Positions 8,927 to 17,331 of a DNA stretch of 64,000 bases are shown piece by piece. The notes under the pieces are model-generated. The model did not search any database, had not been told where the DNA came from, and worked only from the letters and a program-made list of their open reading frames with translations. The stretch spans positions 186,001-250,000 of the forward strand of contig NZ_JAIQZK010000005.1 in NCBI RefSeq assembly GCF_020075545.1, given 5' to 3'. Source of the stretch: Nocardioides sp. TRM66260-LWL. GTDB taxonomy: Bacteria > Actinomycetota > Actinomycetes > Propionibacteriales > Nocardioidaceae. Numbering within the stretch: the stretch's first letter is position 1; every line of letters begins with the position of its first letter. Both the position numbers and the translations under genes were made by a program.

Positions 8927-10075
8927 TCAGGCCGGGACGGCTCGCGGCAGCAGCACCGAGAAGCGGCAGCCGCCGTCGGCGGGCAGGTTCTCCACGCCGA
9001 CGCGCCCGTGGTGGGCCTCGACGATCCCCTTGACGATCGCCAGGCCGAGGCCGGCGCCGGTCGGGCCGCCCGGCGTGCCGGCCGCGCTCGGCGTGCGCGC
9101 CTGCTCCCCCTGCCAGCCGAGGTCGAAGACCCGCTCGATCTCGTCCTGCCGCAGACCGCCGCAGCCGTCGCTGACCAGCACCTCGACGCCGTCGTCGTGC
9201 CGGCGTCCGATCACCTCGACGACGCCGTCGGACGGCGTGTGCCGGATGGCGTTGACCAGCAGGTTGGAGAGCACCCGGGAGAGGCCGGCGGGGTCCGCGG
9301 TGACCTCGAGGTCGGCGTCGACGTCGCCGCCGAGCCGGACGTTGCGGGCGCGGGCCAGCGGATCGGCGCCGGCGATCGCCTCGGAGACCAGGTCGCCGAG
9401 GGCCAGCGTCGTCGGCGTGAGCCGCAGGACGCCCGCGTGGATGCGGGAGAGCTCGAAGAGGTCGTCGACCATCGCGGCCATCCGGTCGACCTCGACGCGG
9501 ATCTGGCGGTGGAAGCGTGACGGGTCGGGGGCCAGGCCGTCCTCGAGCGCCTCGGCCATCGCCCGCATGCCGGCCAGCGGCGTGCGCAGGTCGTGGGAGA
9601 CCCAGGAGACCAGCTCGCGGCGGGACTCCTCCAGCCGCAGCTCGCGCAGCCGGGCCTGCTCGAGGCGGCGCTGGGCCTCGGCCAGCTCGTCGGAGAGCGC
9701 GCGCCACTCCCGCGGCCCGGTCGTCACCGCGCCCGGCACCAGGCCGGGACCGAGGGACCGCACCTGGCCCTGGAGCGTGGCCGACCAGCGCGCGAGCGGC
9801 CAGCTCATCGCGACGGCCAGGGCCACCGCCATCAGCAGCGACACGGTGCTGACGACCGTCACGACCAGCAGGTCGTGGGAGGAGATGAACATCTGCCACG
9901 CGATCGCGAGCGTCCCGGCGTAGCCGCCCAGACCGGCCGCCGCGGCGAGCACGAGCAGCTGCCAGCGCAGCGACCAGGCGCGCGTCGCCCAGGCGACGCC
10001 GAGGCCGAGGGCGCCGACGAGTCCGGCGGCGAGCGCGGCGACGCCGACGATCTGGGCGAGGTCGGCGAGGGTCAT
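8927..10075 (-). CDS. Two-component sensor histidine kinase
   Basis: 382 residues; ATG 10075 overlaps the response-regulator stop (ATGA). Three hydrophobic segments lie at about 4-30, 40-60 and 69-92 with very short loops, so there is no large extracellular sensor domain. HisKA box with SHDLRTPLAG places the phospho-accepting His at 161. HATPase motifs follow: SNLLVNAIRHTP (N box), VSDGCGGL, GAGLGLAIVKGIVEAHHG (G2). Short membrane loops suggest sensing of a membrane or redox state, or of a partner protein such as the neighbouring membrane oxidoreductase; this is inference. Last gene of the operon. Confidence 0.92.
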   Translation of the reverse strand: MTLADLAQIVGVAALAAGLVGALGLGVAWATRAWSLRWQLLVLAAAAGLGGYAGTLAIAWQMFISSHDLLVVTVVSTVSLLMAVALAVAMSWPLARWSATLQGQVRSLGPGLVPGAVTTGPREWRALSDELAEAQRRLEQARLRELRLEESRRELVSWVSHDLRTPLAGMRAMAEALEDGLAPDPSRFHRQIRVEVDRMAAMVDDLFELSRIHAGVLRLTPTTLALGDLVSEAIAGADPLARARNVRLGGDVDADLEVTADPAGLSRVLSNLLVNAIRHTPSDGVVEVIGRRHDDGVEVLVSDGCGGLRQDEIERVFDLGWQGEQARTPSAAGTPGGPTGAGLGLAIVKGIVEAHHGRVGVENLPADGGCRFSVLLPRAVPA

Positions 10076-10758
10076 GCTCGGAGCTCCCATCGGTAGCCGA
10101 CGCCCCACACGGTGAGGAGCCGGACGGGGCGCGTCGGGTCGGTCTCGACCTTCTCGCGCAGGCGGCGCACGTGCACGGTGACCGTCGAGCGGTCGCCGAT
10201 CGTCCAGCCCCACACGTGCTGGAGGAGATCCTCGCGCGTGAAGGCGGTGGACGGGTGGGTGACGAGGAAGTGCAGCAGGTCGAACTCGCGGGTGGTGAGC
10301 GCGAGCGGCACGTCGTCGAGCGAGGCCAGGCGGCGTCCGGCGTCGACCAGGAGGTCGCCGTCGCGGGTGACGCGCCCGGAGTCGGCGGCCGGGGCGGCCG
10401 CGGTGCGGCGCAGCACGCCGTCGACCCGCAGGGCGAGCTCGCGCGGGCTGAACGGCTTGCCGACGTAGTCGTCGGCCCCGAGCTCGAGACCGACGACGCG
10501 GTCGGCCTCGCCGCCGAGCGCGGTGAGCATGATGATCGGGACGTCGCGCTCGCGGCGCAGCCGGCGGGTCACCTCGAGCCCGTCGACGCCCGGCAGCATG
10601 AGGTCGAGCACCACCAGGTCGGCGGGCCGCTCGGCCATCAGCCGCAGCGCGGTCTCGCCGTCGCCGGCCTCGACGACCTCGTGGTCGTGCGCGCGCAGGT
10701 AGGTGGCGAGCACCTCCCGCACGGTCGCGTCGTCGTCGACGACCAGCACCCGCGCCAT
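10072..10758 (-). CDS. OmpR/PhoB-family response regulator
   Basis: 228 residues. Receiver domain 1-115 with acidic pair DDD at 8-10, phosphorylation site Asp52 in VLDLMLPG, and the conserved Lys in YVGKPF near 102. C-terminal winged helix with LTTREFDLLHFLVTHP and VTVHVRRLREKVE. The start at 10758 overlaps the preceding stop by one base. It is the cognate partner of the kinase that follows. A plausible target is the divergent promoter at 15538-15735, which carries a repeated palindrome; that link is untested. Confidence 0.93.
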   Translation of the reverse strand: MARVLVVDDDATVREVLATYLRAHDHEVVEAGDGETALRLMAERPADLVVLDLMLPGVDGLEVTRRLRRERDVPIIMLTALGGEADRVVGLELGADDYVGKPFSPRELALRVDGVLRRTAAAPAADSGRVTRDGDLLVDAGRRLASLDDVPLALTTREFDLLHFLVTHPSTAFTREDLLQHVWGWTIGDRSTVTVHVRRLREKVETDPTRPVRLLTVWGVGYRWELRA

Positions 10759-11207
10759 CAGGGGCGACGCGCTCCGAGCCGGGCGCCGGCGACGCCCGCG
10801 AGCGCGGCCAGCCCGGCGACGACCACGACGACGGCCGCGACCCCCAGCAGGCCGGCCGGGTAGTCGCGGTCGAGCAGGGTCCGGTTGCCGGCGTCGTCGC
10901 CGGAGCGGGTCAGCACCGCGAAGCCCGTGACGCCGAGCGTGGCGATCACGGTGCCGGCGGCAGCCGCCGCCCGCACCGCCGTCGCCCGGACGCCGCCCGC
11001 ACCGCCGAGCCGGCCCAGCAGCCAGCCGATGCCGAGGGCGATCGGCGCGAGGACGGCGTCGTGCAGCACGACGGCGATGATCGCCCATCGGCCGACCTCG
11101 AGGCTCTGGTCGAGCGTCTGACGATCGAGCAGCAGCCAGGCCGCGTAGGCCATGACGGCGGCGCCGAGCACGATCAGGACCGCCCGCACCCCGGTCTCGG
11201 CGCGCAT
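10758..11207 (-). CDS. Small four-TM membrane protein, function unknown
   Basis: 149 residues from ATG 11207, overlapping the oxidoreductase stop by one base. Four hydrophobic stretches at about 8-27, 42-66, 79-100 and 118-141 with short loops; GDDAGNRTLLDRDYPAG forms the only polar loop. No family recognised. It sits between the membrane molybdenum oxidoreductase and the two-component genes with no spacing, so it is probably a partner or sensor subunit of that membrane system. Confidence 0.75.
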   Translation of the reverse strand: MRAETGVRAVLIVLGAAVMAYAAWLLLDRQTLDQSLEVGRWAIIAVVLHDAVLAPIALGIGWLLGRLGGAGGVRATAVRAAAAAGTVIATLGVTGFAVLTRSGDDAGNRTLLDRDYPAGLLGVAAVVVVVAGLAALAGVAGARLGARRP

Positions 11208-12382
11208 CAGAGCACCTCCACCCGTCCGACCCACTTGGTCTGCAGCGCGCCGGGACGGTTCGGCGCGATCAGTCGCACCGGGTAGCCGTGGTCGAGCGAG
11301 AGCGGCTCGCCGTCGAGCTCCATGGCCAGCAGCGTGCGGGGGTCGTCGGCGAAGTCCGGCGGCAGCACGGTCTCGAGGTCAGGTCCGCTGCGCTGCAGCG
11401 AGACGACCCGTACCGGGCGTCCGAGCGGCGCGCCCACCTCGTCCAGCAGGGCGCGCAGCGGGACGCCGGTCCAGGTGCCGTCGGCGCTCCAGCCCTCGAC
11501 GCACGCGATCGGCAGGGTGTGGGTGGCCTGCGGCAGCGCCCGCAGCTGCGCGGCGGAGAAGCGTCGCTCCGCGCCGTCGAGCAGCACGGAGCAGGCGTAG
11601 TCGCCGCTGGTCGCGGCCGGCACGACGCCGGCCTGCGCGGCCGTGCGGTTGATCGGGATGCCGCTGCGCCGGGAGCGGGGCGAGAGCGCGGCGATGCGGT
11701 TCAGCACGGGCGCGGTGCCGGCGGCGGAGCTCGCGACGACGACCGCCACGCCGGCCGAGATCCAGGTCGTGCGCAGCACGCCGCGCCGGGTGAGGACGCC
11801 GGGCTCGACGGCCTCGGGCCGGTCCTCGTCGCTCGCCTCGACGTCGGCGCCGAGCACGCTGCGGATGACCGGCAGCTTCACCGCGATGTGCACGAGGAGG
11901 GCGCCGATCACGAGCCAGCCGAGCGCGTAGTGCGTCACCCGGAAGTCGAAGCCCCAGGCGTACCACTGGGCGACGTTCATCAGCCCGAGGCCGAGCTCGA
12001 GCAGCGAGCCGGCGACGAGCAGCGCGATCGAGCCGCGCTCGAGCACGCTCAGCAGGGCCTCGCGAGCTCCACGAGGCGGCGCCTGGAACAGCCGCGGGTA
12101 GACGGCCCACAGCTTCGCGAGCAGCAGCGGGACGGCGGCGGTGCCGGCCACGACGTGCAGCGTCTGGGTGACCCGGTAGATCCACACGGGGCTGGTCGGG
12201 AACGGGATCTCGCCCTGCACAGACGGGATCTGGATCGCGTGGCTGATCAGCCCGGAGACGAAGCAGACCGCGAAGGCCAGGCCGAGCCAGACGCCGATGC
12301 GCGCGGCCACCGCCGGGCTGCGCAGGCGGGAGGAGAACGTCGGGGTGGGCAGCGCCGGCACGCGCTCGCGCAGGGTGCTCAT
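11207..12382 (-). CDS. Membrane molybdopterin-dependent oxidoreductase (b-type membrane domain fused to SUOX-like domain)
   Basis: 391 residues. Residues 28-172 hold four to five membrane segments with His48, His76, His151 and His165 suitably placed as possible haem ligands, resembling a b561-type anchor. After a further TM near 205-222 the C-terminal 150 residues match the oxidoreductase molybdopterin-binding (sulfite-oxidase/YedY) domain: PIACVEGWSADGTWTG, with Cys294 the expected Mo ligand, and YPVRLIAPNRPGALQTKWV at the end. The active domain should face outside. Substrate unknown; linkage to glycan genes is unusual. ATG 12382 overlaps the methyltransferase stop. Confidence 0.88.
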   Translation of the reverse strand: MSTLRERVPALPTPTFSSRLRSPAVAARIGVWLGLAFAVCFVSGLISHAIQIPSVQGEIPFPTSPVWIYRVTQTLHVVAGTAAVPLLLAKLWAVYPRLFQAPPRGAREALLSVLERGSIALLVAGSLLELGLGLMNVAQWYAWGFDFRVTHYALGWLVIGALLVHIAVKLPVIRSVLGADVEASDEDRPEAVEPGVLTRRGVLRTTWISAGVAVVVASSAAGTAPVLNRIAALSPRSRRSGIPINRTAAQAGVVPAATSGDYACSVLLDGAERRFSAAQLRALPQATHTLPIACVEGWSADGTWTGVPLRALLDEVGAPLGRPVRVVSLQRSGPDLETVLPPDFADDPRTLLAMELDGEPLSLDHGYPVRLIAPNRPGALQTKWVGRVEVL

Positions 12383-13107
12383 CAGGCGGCCTCGGTGAGC
12401 ACGGCGGCCCAGCGTCCCTCGGCGGTGCGACGGCGCTCCTCGCGCAGACCCGCGTCGGCGGCCATGTCGGGGAGGTCCTCGATCGAGACGATCGCCCAGC
12501 CGAAGGCGTCGCTGGCGGCGCAGGCGCACTCCAGCCGGGCGTCGAAGCTGCGCGACGCCGAGCCGGGCGCGGCGGTCTCGACCACGATGCGGCCCCCGGG
12601 GCGCAGCATCCGGCGCACCCGGGCGAGCAGCGCGACGGGGTCGCCGCCGATGCCGACGTTGCCGTCGGCGAGGAGCGCGGTCTGCCAGCGGCCCTCGCCG
12701 GGCACCCGCTCGAAGACGTCGCGACGCATCGCCGCGCCGCCGCGCAGGCGGGTCTGGCGCACGGCCTCGGGCACGACGTCGATGCCGAGGCTCAGGTGGC
12801 CGCGCGCCGCCAGCTCGGTGACCATCCGGCCGGGACCGCAGCCGATGTCGATCGTCGGGCCGACGCACCAGCCGAGCAGCAGCTCGTCGGAGTCGTCGGT
12901 GTCGCGGGTCCAGTCGACGACCGGCAGCGCGACCCGCTGGTCGGTGCCGCCGATGGCGAGATGGCAGGGCTCGCCGCGCAGGGCGTGGGCGAAGACCTCC
13001 TCTGCGCCGAGCACGCGACGGGCGACGGGCGAGACCGGCCGCCCGCCCGCGCGGGACTGGCCGCCCGGACAGCCGTCCGGGTGGTGGGGGCAGGGCTGGG
13101 CGGTCAT
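12382..13107 (-). CDS. Class I SAM-dependent methyltransferase
   Basis: 241 residues. Motif I IDIGCGPGRM at 86-95 with LGIDVVPEAV after it as the acidic strand-2 site for SAM, and ADGNVGIGGDPVALLARVRR in the motif IV/post-IV region. A Cys/His-rich N-terminus (CPHHPDGCPGG at 6-16) could bind a metal but is too short to judge. The ATG at 13107 overlaps the DUF2064 stop. In this operon it may methylate a sugar or lipid-linked sugar; acceptor unknown. Confidence 0.85.
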   Translation of the reverse strand: MTAQPCPHHPDGCPGGQSRAGGRPVSPVARRVLGAEEVFAHALRGEPCHLAIGGTDQRVALPVVDWTRDTDDSDELLLGWCVGPTIDIGCGPGRMVTELAARGHLSLGIDVVPEAVRQTRLRGGAAMRRDVFERVPGEGRWQTALLADGNVGIGGDPVALLARVRRMLRPGGRIVVETAAPGSASRSFDARLECACAASDAFGWAIVSIEDLPDMAADAGLREERRRTAEGRWAAVLTEAA

Positions 13108-13811
13108 CGCAGGGCCGCCTCTCCGGCCGGGAGTCCGGCCTCCAGTCGCTCGAGGAGCCGGGCGAAGCGGGTGTCGGGGGCCGCGGCGGCGATCCGCCGG
13201 GCGGCGGCGAGGGTGTCGGCGTCCTCCAGGACGGGCGCGGAGCCGACCCGCAGGCCGAGGGCGGCCAGGGCGGCCACGGTGGCCTCGCCCGTGGTGTCCG
13301 TCGACATCGGGACGCCGTGCAGCGCACGGCCGTCGCGGCCCGACCGCAGGGCCAGCGCCCACCAGCCGCCGTCGTCAGCGGGCGCGACCACGGCGTCGGC
13401 GTCGTCCAGGCCGGCGGCGACGGCGTCGAGCAGGGCCGGGGTGACGTGGGGGGTGTCCATGCCGATCTGCAGGACGGCGCCGTCGACGCGGGCGTGGGCG
13501 CGGGCGAGGCGCTCGTCGAGGCCGCCCTCGCCCTGCGGGACGACCCGCCAGCCGTCCAGCGCCTCGACGAGGGCTCCGGCGTGGGGGCCTGCGGCCGGGT
13601 CGGCCGGGTCGGCGTCCAGCGCGACGACGCGGCGTCCGGGCGGCGCCCAGGCCGCGACGGCGTCGAGGGTGTCGAGGAGCGCGGCCGCGGCGAGGGCGGC
13701 CGCCGCCTCGTGGGCCTGCCCGGACGAGCCGGGCAGGTCGGCGGCGAGGCGGGTCTTGACCCGTCCGGGCACCGGCACCTTGGCCATCACCAGGGCGGTG
13801 GGCGCGCTCAT
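13104..13811 (-). CDS. DUF2064 / TIGR04282-type glycosyltransferase
   Basis: 235 residues. MAKVPVPGRVKTRL at 9-22 is the nucleotide-binding start typical of DUF2064 (GT-A fold, cofactor-guanylyltransferase-like). GMDTP (117-121) is the metal-binding segment and PADDGGWW (144-151) the conserved glycine/aromatic loop. Family members are often described beside a second transferase in arsenosugar-type pathways, and here a GT2 precedes it directly. No arsenic gene is nearby, so a generic nucleotidyl- or glycosyl-transfer role is the safer call. Overlaps both neighbours. Confidence 0.88.
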   Translation of the reverse strand: MSAPTALVMAKVPVPGRVKTRLAADLPGSSGQAHEAAAALAAAALLDTLDAVAAWAPPGRRVVALDADPADPAAGPHAGALVEALDGWRVVPQGEGGLDERLARAHARVDGAVLQIGMDTPHVTPALLDAVAAGLDDADAVVAPADDGGWWALALRSGRDGRALHGVPMSTDTTGEATVAALAALGLRVGSAPVLEDADTLAAARRIAAAAPDTRFARLLERLEAGLPAGEAALR

Positions 13812-14479
13812 GCCAGCACCCGGCCGATGTCGCGGGCGGTGCGCAGGGTGCCCCGCAGGGAGCCGGAGACCTTCGAGCGGGTGCCCGCGGTGCGCGGGTG
13901 GTAGGCGACGTCGCGCTCGACGATCCGCCAGCCGGCGCGGGTGGCGCGGTCGAGCAGCTCGACGGGGTAGCCCATGCCGCGGTCCTCGACGCCGAGCGCG
14001 AGCAGCCGCTCCCGCTCGCAGACCCGCAGGGGGCCGATGTCGCGCACGCCGACGCCGATGCGGCGGCGCAGCAGTCGCAGGATCATCGCGTTGCCCAGGC
14101 GGGCGTGCCAGGGCACCAGCCCGCGGCTGACCGGCACCCGGCGGCCCATCGCCAGGTCGGCCTCGCCGCCGCGCACGAGCGCGAGCAGCGGGGCGACGTC
14201 GTCGGGGTCGAGCGAGCCGTCGCCGTCCATCACCGCGACCCAGCGGGTCGTGGCGGCCTCGACGCCGGCGTGCACCGCCGCGCCGTAGCCGCGCGGCGAG
14301 GCCTGCACGACGGTGGCGCCGAACGAGCGGGCCACCGCGGCGGTGTCGTCGGTGGAGGCGTTGTCGGCCACCACGACGCGGAGGTCGGCGGGCACCCGCG
14401 GCAGGAGCGCCCGCAGCGACGGGCCCTCGTCGAGACAGGGGAGCACCAGCGTGGTCTCGTCCAGCCCGTCGCCGCTCAT
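13808..14479 (-). CDS. GT2-family glycosyltransferase
   Basis: 223 residues from ATG 14479, overlapping the epimerase stop. GT-A motifs: LPCLDEGPSL (13-22), DNASTDDT (39-46) and MDGDGSLDP (84-92), the DxD that binds the metal-NDP-sugar. The C-terminal half has no clear membrane segments, so it resembles polyprenol-phosphate-sugar synthase catalytic domains without anchors. It may make a polyprenyl-phospho-sugar for the divergent GT87 enzyme, which uses such donors in known family members; this pairing is inference. Confidence 0.88.
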   Translation of the reverse strand: MSGDGLDETTLVLPCLDEGPSLRALLPRVPADLRVVVADNASTDDTAAVARSFGATVVQASPRGYGAAVHAGVEAATTRWVAVMDGDGSLDPDDVAPLLALVRGGEADLAMGRRVPVSRGLVPWHARLGNAMILRLLRRRIGVGVRDIGPLRVCERERLLALGVEDRGMGYPVELLDRATRAGWRIVERDVAYHPRTAGTRSKVSGSLRGTLRTARDIGRVLA

Positions 14480-15537
14480 CGGACGGCCTCGCGCAGCGGC
14501 GCGGACGCCAGCGCCGGCAGGCCGGCCTCGGGACGCACGGCCGCGACGAAGCCGAGGTCGCGGCGGGCGGCCTCGGGCGAGGCGACGACGTGCCGGACGT
14601 CGCCGATGCGGTGGCCGCCGACGACCTCGGGCGTCAGGCCCCGGGTGCCGGCGATCGCCTCGGCGACCTGCGCGATGGTCACCGGCTGACCGGAGGCGAC
14701 GTTGTAGGCCGGCGCGTCGCCGGCGGGCAGGTCGCCGACCGCCTCGATCGCCAGCAGGTTGGCGGTGGCGACGTCGTCGACGTGCACGAAGTCGCGCTGC
14801 TGACCGCCGTCCTCCAGCACGAGCGGCGGCAGGCCGGCCTCGATCCGCGAGCGGAAGATCGCCGCGACGCCGCAGTAGCTGCTGTCGCGCGGCATGCCGG
14901 GCCCGTAGACGTTGTGGTAGCGCAGCGCCATCAGCCGGCTGCCGGTGAGCCGGGCCCACGCGCCGGCGTAGTGCTCCTGCGCGGCCTTGCCGGCGGCGTA
15001 CCCGCTGCGGGGACGCAGCGGCGCGTCCTCGCCGATCGTGAGCCAGGCGAGGTCCTCGTCGCAGCGGGGGCACGCGTTCTCGTACCGGCCGGCCGCCATC
15101 CGCTCCTCCGAGCGGGGTCCGGGCGTCTGCGGGCCGTGGGTGGCGCAGGCGTAGCGGCCCTCGCCGTAGACGACCATCGAGGAGGCCAGCACCAGCCGCT
15201 CCACCCCGTGCGCGGCCATCGCGGCGAGCAGCGTGGCGGTCCCGACGTCGTTGTGCGAGGCGTAGAGCGGCAGCTCCGCGGCATCCCGCTCGACGCCCAC
15301 GACCCCGGCCTGGTGGCACACGACGTCGACGCCGCGCAGCAGCCGCGACCACGCGGCGTCCGGGTCGGCGACGGCGTCGCGGACGTCCAGCCGGTGCGTC
15401 CCCGCGGGCGCCGCCGCGTCGCCGTGGGCCTGCTCGAGCATGAGGTCGACGCCGACGACGTCGTGCCCGGCCGCCTCGAGGCGGGCGCGGACGGCGGTGC
15501 CGATGAAGCCGGCCGAGCCGGTGAGCAGCACCCTCAT
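14476..15537 (-). CDS. NAD-dependent sugar epimerase/dehydratase (extended SDR)
   Basis: 353 residues, first gene of the operon; ATG at 15537. Rossmann motif GSAGFIG (7-13), catalytic Ser119/Ser120 in LASSMVVYG, Tyr180 and Lys184 (YxxxK), and RYHNVYGPGM plus RDFVHVDDVA as substrate-binding blocks of UDP-glucose 4-epimerase-like enzymes. An unusual insert at about 127-166 carries C131, H134, C156 and C159, which look like a zinc-binding knuckle. It should interconvert a nucleotide sugar for the downstream transferases. Exact sugar is not known. Confidence 0.9.
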   Translation of the reverse strand: MRVLLTGSAGFIGTAVRARLEAAGHDVVGVDLMLEQAHGDAAAPAGTHRLDVRDAVADPDAAWSRLLRGVDVVCHQAGVVGVERDAAELPLYASHNDVGTATLLAAMAAHGVERLVLASSMVVYGEGRYACATHGPQTPGPRSEERMAAGRYENACPRCDEDLAWLTIGEDAPLRPRSGYAAGKAAQEHYAGAWARLTGSRLMALRYHNVYGPGMPRDSSYCGVAAIFRSRIEAGLPPLVLEDGGQQRDFVHVDDVATANLLAIEAVGDLPAGDAPAYNVASGQPVTIAQVAEAIAGTRGLTPEVVGGHRIGDVRHVVASPEAARRDLGFVAAVRPEAGLPALASAPLREAVR

Positions 15538-15735
15538 CGGCGGCGACGGGGAGAGCAGGGACGGGGTGTCATGCTCCGAACGTGACAGTGCCCGGTGATC
15601 GGGACAACCTCCCTTGGGGGTCCGTCACCGATCGGTAAGACCTGTCACCGGGTCGTCGGGCCCGGTGCTTACGGATCGGTGACCCCTCGCCCTCCGCGCT
15701 CGCGGGACGCCTCGGACGGGTGGCACCCTCGCGGC
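15538..15735. promoter_or_regulatory. Divergent promoter region with 16-bp inverted repeat
   Basis: 198 bp between the epimerase operon and the GT87 gene. GTCACCGATCGGTAAG at 15624-15639 and CTTACGGATCGGTGAC at 15668-15683 match as an inverted repeat in 15 of 16 positions, 28 bp apart. The left arm itself contains the perfect 10-bp palindrome ACCGATCGGT (15628-15637). This is the layout of a repressor or response-regulator site controlling both directions. Confidence 0.65.
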
Positions 15736-17136
15736 ATGACGTCCCCCCAGGTCGACGCCCCCCCGGCCACCGCTCCCCGCTCGCGGGGGGTGCTCGTGGC
15801 GCGGATCGTGCTCGGCCTGGCCGCCGCGACGCAGGTGGTGCTCACGGCCGTGCTGTTCCGCGACGACGCGAGCGGCGAGCAGCAGCCGCTGGCCTGGGCG
15901 CCGTTCGCCGTCGCGGTGATCGCGCTCGCCTGGGCGCGGCTGGGCCGCCGGGCCGTCGCCGGGCTGGTGCTCGGCGTCGCGACGCTGCTGCAGCTGGCCG
16001 CGATCAGCGTCCCGCCGCAGACGTCCAACGACGACCTGCGCTACATCTGGGACGGCACCGTGCAGCTCGCCGGCGTGAGCCCGTACCGGCACACGCCGAA
16101 CGACCCCGCGCTCGAGCGGCTGCACACCCCCGAGCTGTTCCAGGCGTCCGGGGACGGCACCTGCACGCGGCCGACCGGCTGCGCGCGGCTCAACCGGCCC
16201 GACGTGCGCACCATCTACCCGCCGGTCGCACAGGGCGCGTTCGTCGGCGTCCGGCTCGTCGACCTGGCCGGGCTGGACGGCCACGGCGGACAGCTGGCCT
16301 TCCAGGCGACGGGCGCCGCCGGCGTCCTGCTGCTGACGTTCCTGCTGCTGCGCCGCCAGCGGCTGCGCGGCGAGCCGGCGTGGTGGGCCGCGCTGTGGGC
16401 CTGGAGCCCGCTGGTGGTCACCGAGATCGGCAACAACGCGCACATCGACTGGGTCGGCGTCCTCTTCGCCTACGGAGCGCTCGCCGCGTACGCGCTGATG
16501 CGGCCGGCCTGGGCGGGCGTGCTGCTCGGCGCCGCGATCGCCACCAAGATCTATCCCGCCCTGATCGGCCCGGCGCTGCTGAAGCGGCACCCCTGGACCG
16601 TCATCGGCACCTCCGTCGCCGTCGTCGTGCTCGGCTACGTGCCGCACGTGCTCGCCGTCGGCATGGACGTCATCGGCTACCTCCCCGGCTACCTGGACGA
16701 GGAGGGCTACAGCAGCGGCTCGCGGCTCAAGCTCGTCGGCTGGCTGCTGCCCCAGCCGCTCGACACCCTCGTCGGCGCGCTGGTCCTGGTCGCCCTCGCC
16801 GCCCTCTGCTGGCGCGTCAGCGACCCCGATCACCCGGAGCGCTCCGCCGTGTGGCTCGTCGGCGGCGCGTTCCTCGTCTTCACCCCGCACTACGGCTGGT
16901 ACGCCGTGCTGCTGCTCGCGCTCATCGCCATGACCGGCCGCTGGCACTGGCTGCCCGTCGCCGCCGCAGGCACGTTCTCGTACCTCTACCAGGGGGCGTA
17001 CGTGGGCTACTCCGGCCTCTGGGCGATCGCCGCCGGCCTGACGCTCGTCGGGTGGCTGATCTCCCGGCGGCTCCCGGCGGGCGGACGACCGGTGGTCGAG
17101 CCTGTCGAGACCCCGGCACTCGAACGCCCACGGTGA
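15736..17136 (+). CDS. GT87-family (DUF2029) polyprenyl-phosphate-mannose-type glycosyltransferase
   Basis: 466 residues from ATG 15736; the in-frame start at 15595 would run through the operator-like repeat and lacks membrane-protein character, so it was not chosen. About ten membrane segments. NDDLRYIWDG near residue 100 is the conserved acidic loop after the second TM, and YPP in RTIYPPVAQGAF and ATKIYPALIGPALL are typical of GT87/DUF2029 integral membrane transferases that use polyprenyl-phospho-sugars. The C-terminus ends in the repeat-encoded VVEPVETP. Divergent from the epimerase operon, and probably shares its regulation. Confidence 0.85.
   Translation: MTSPQVDAPPATAPRSRGVLVARIVLGLAAATQVVLTAVLFRDDASGEQQPLAWAPFAVAVIALAWARLGRRAVAGLVLGVATLLQLAAISVPPQTSNDDLRYIWDGTVQLAGVSPYRHTPNDPALERLHTPELFQASGDGTCTRPTGCARLNRPDVRTIYPPVAQGAFVGVRLVDLAGLDGHGGQLAFQATGAAGVLLLTFLLLRRQRLRGEPAWWAALWAWSPLVVTEIGNNAHIDWVGVLFAYGALAAYALMRPAWAGVLLGAAIATKIYPALIGPALLKRHPWTVIGTSVAVVVLGYVPHVLAVGMDVIGYLPGYLDEEGYSSGSRLKLVGWLLPQPLDTLVGALVLVALAALCWRVSDPDHPERSAVWLVGGAFLVFTPHYGWYAVLLLALIAMTGRWHWLPVAAAGTFSYLYQGAYVGYSGLWAIAAGLTLVGWLISRRLPAGGRPVVEPVETPALERPR
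17090..17112 (+). repeat. Dispersed repeat, copy 1 (VEPVET element)
   Basis: Core GGTCGAGCCTGTCGAGACC with a CGGT lead, inside the last codons of the GT87 gene. TCGACCACCG at 17144-17153, just after the stop, pairs with CGGTGGTCGA at 17090-17099, so the copy could also form a 3' stem-loop. Further copies lie at 37113-37135 and 45409-45431. Confidence 0.8.
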
Positions 17137-17331
17137 CTCGAGGTCGACCACCGATGGTCAGCTCACCGCTTGTCAGTGGTCGCCGTGGCGGTCATGGCAC
17201 TCGGTGGTTGCCCGCCGTCTCGGTACAGCGGGTGTTCCCCGTTCGCCGCCGCCGGCCTCGTCGTCGTCTCTCTCAGTTGTCCATGGCTGAGGTTCTCAAA
17301 AACCTGGTCTGATCTGGGGAAACACTGGCGA

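Noticed and set aside
13104..13811. Arsenosugar biosynthesis as the role of the DUF2064/GT2 pair.
   Set aside because: No radical-SAM arsenosugar enzyme, arsM or ars regulator is nearby, so the family name alone is not enough.
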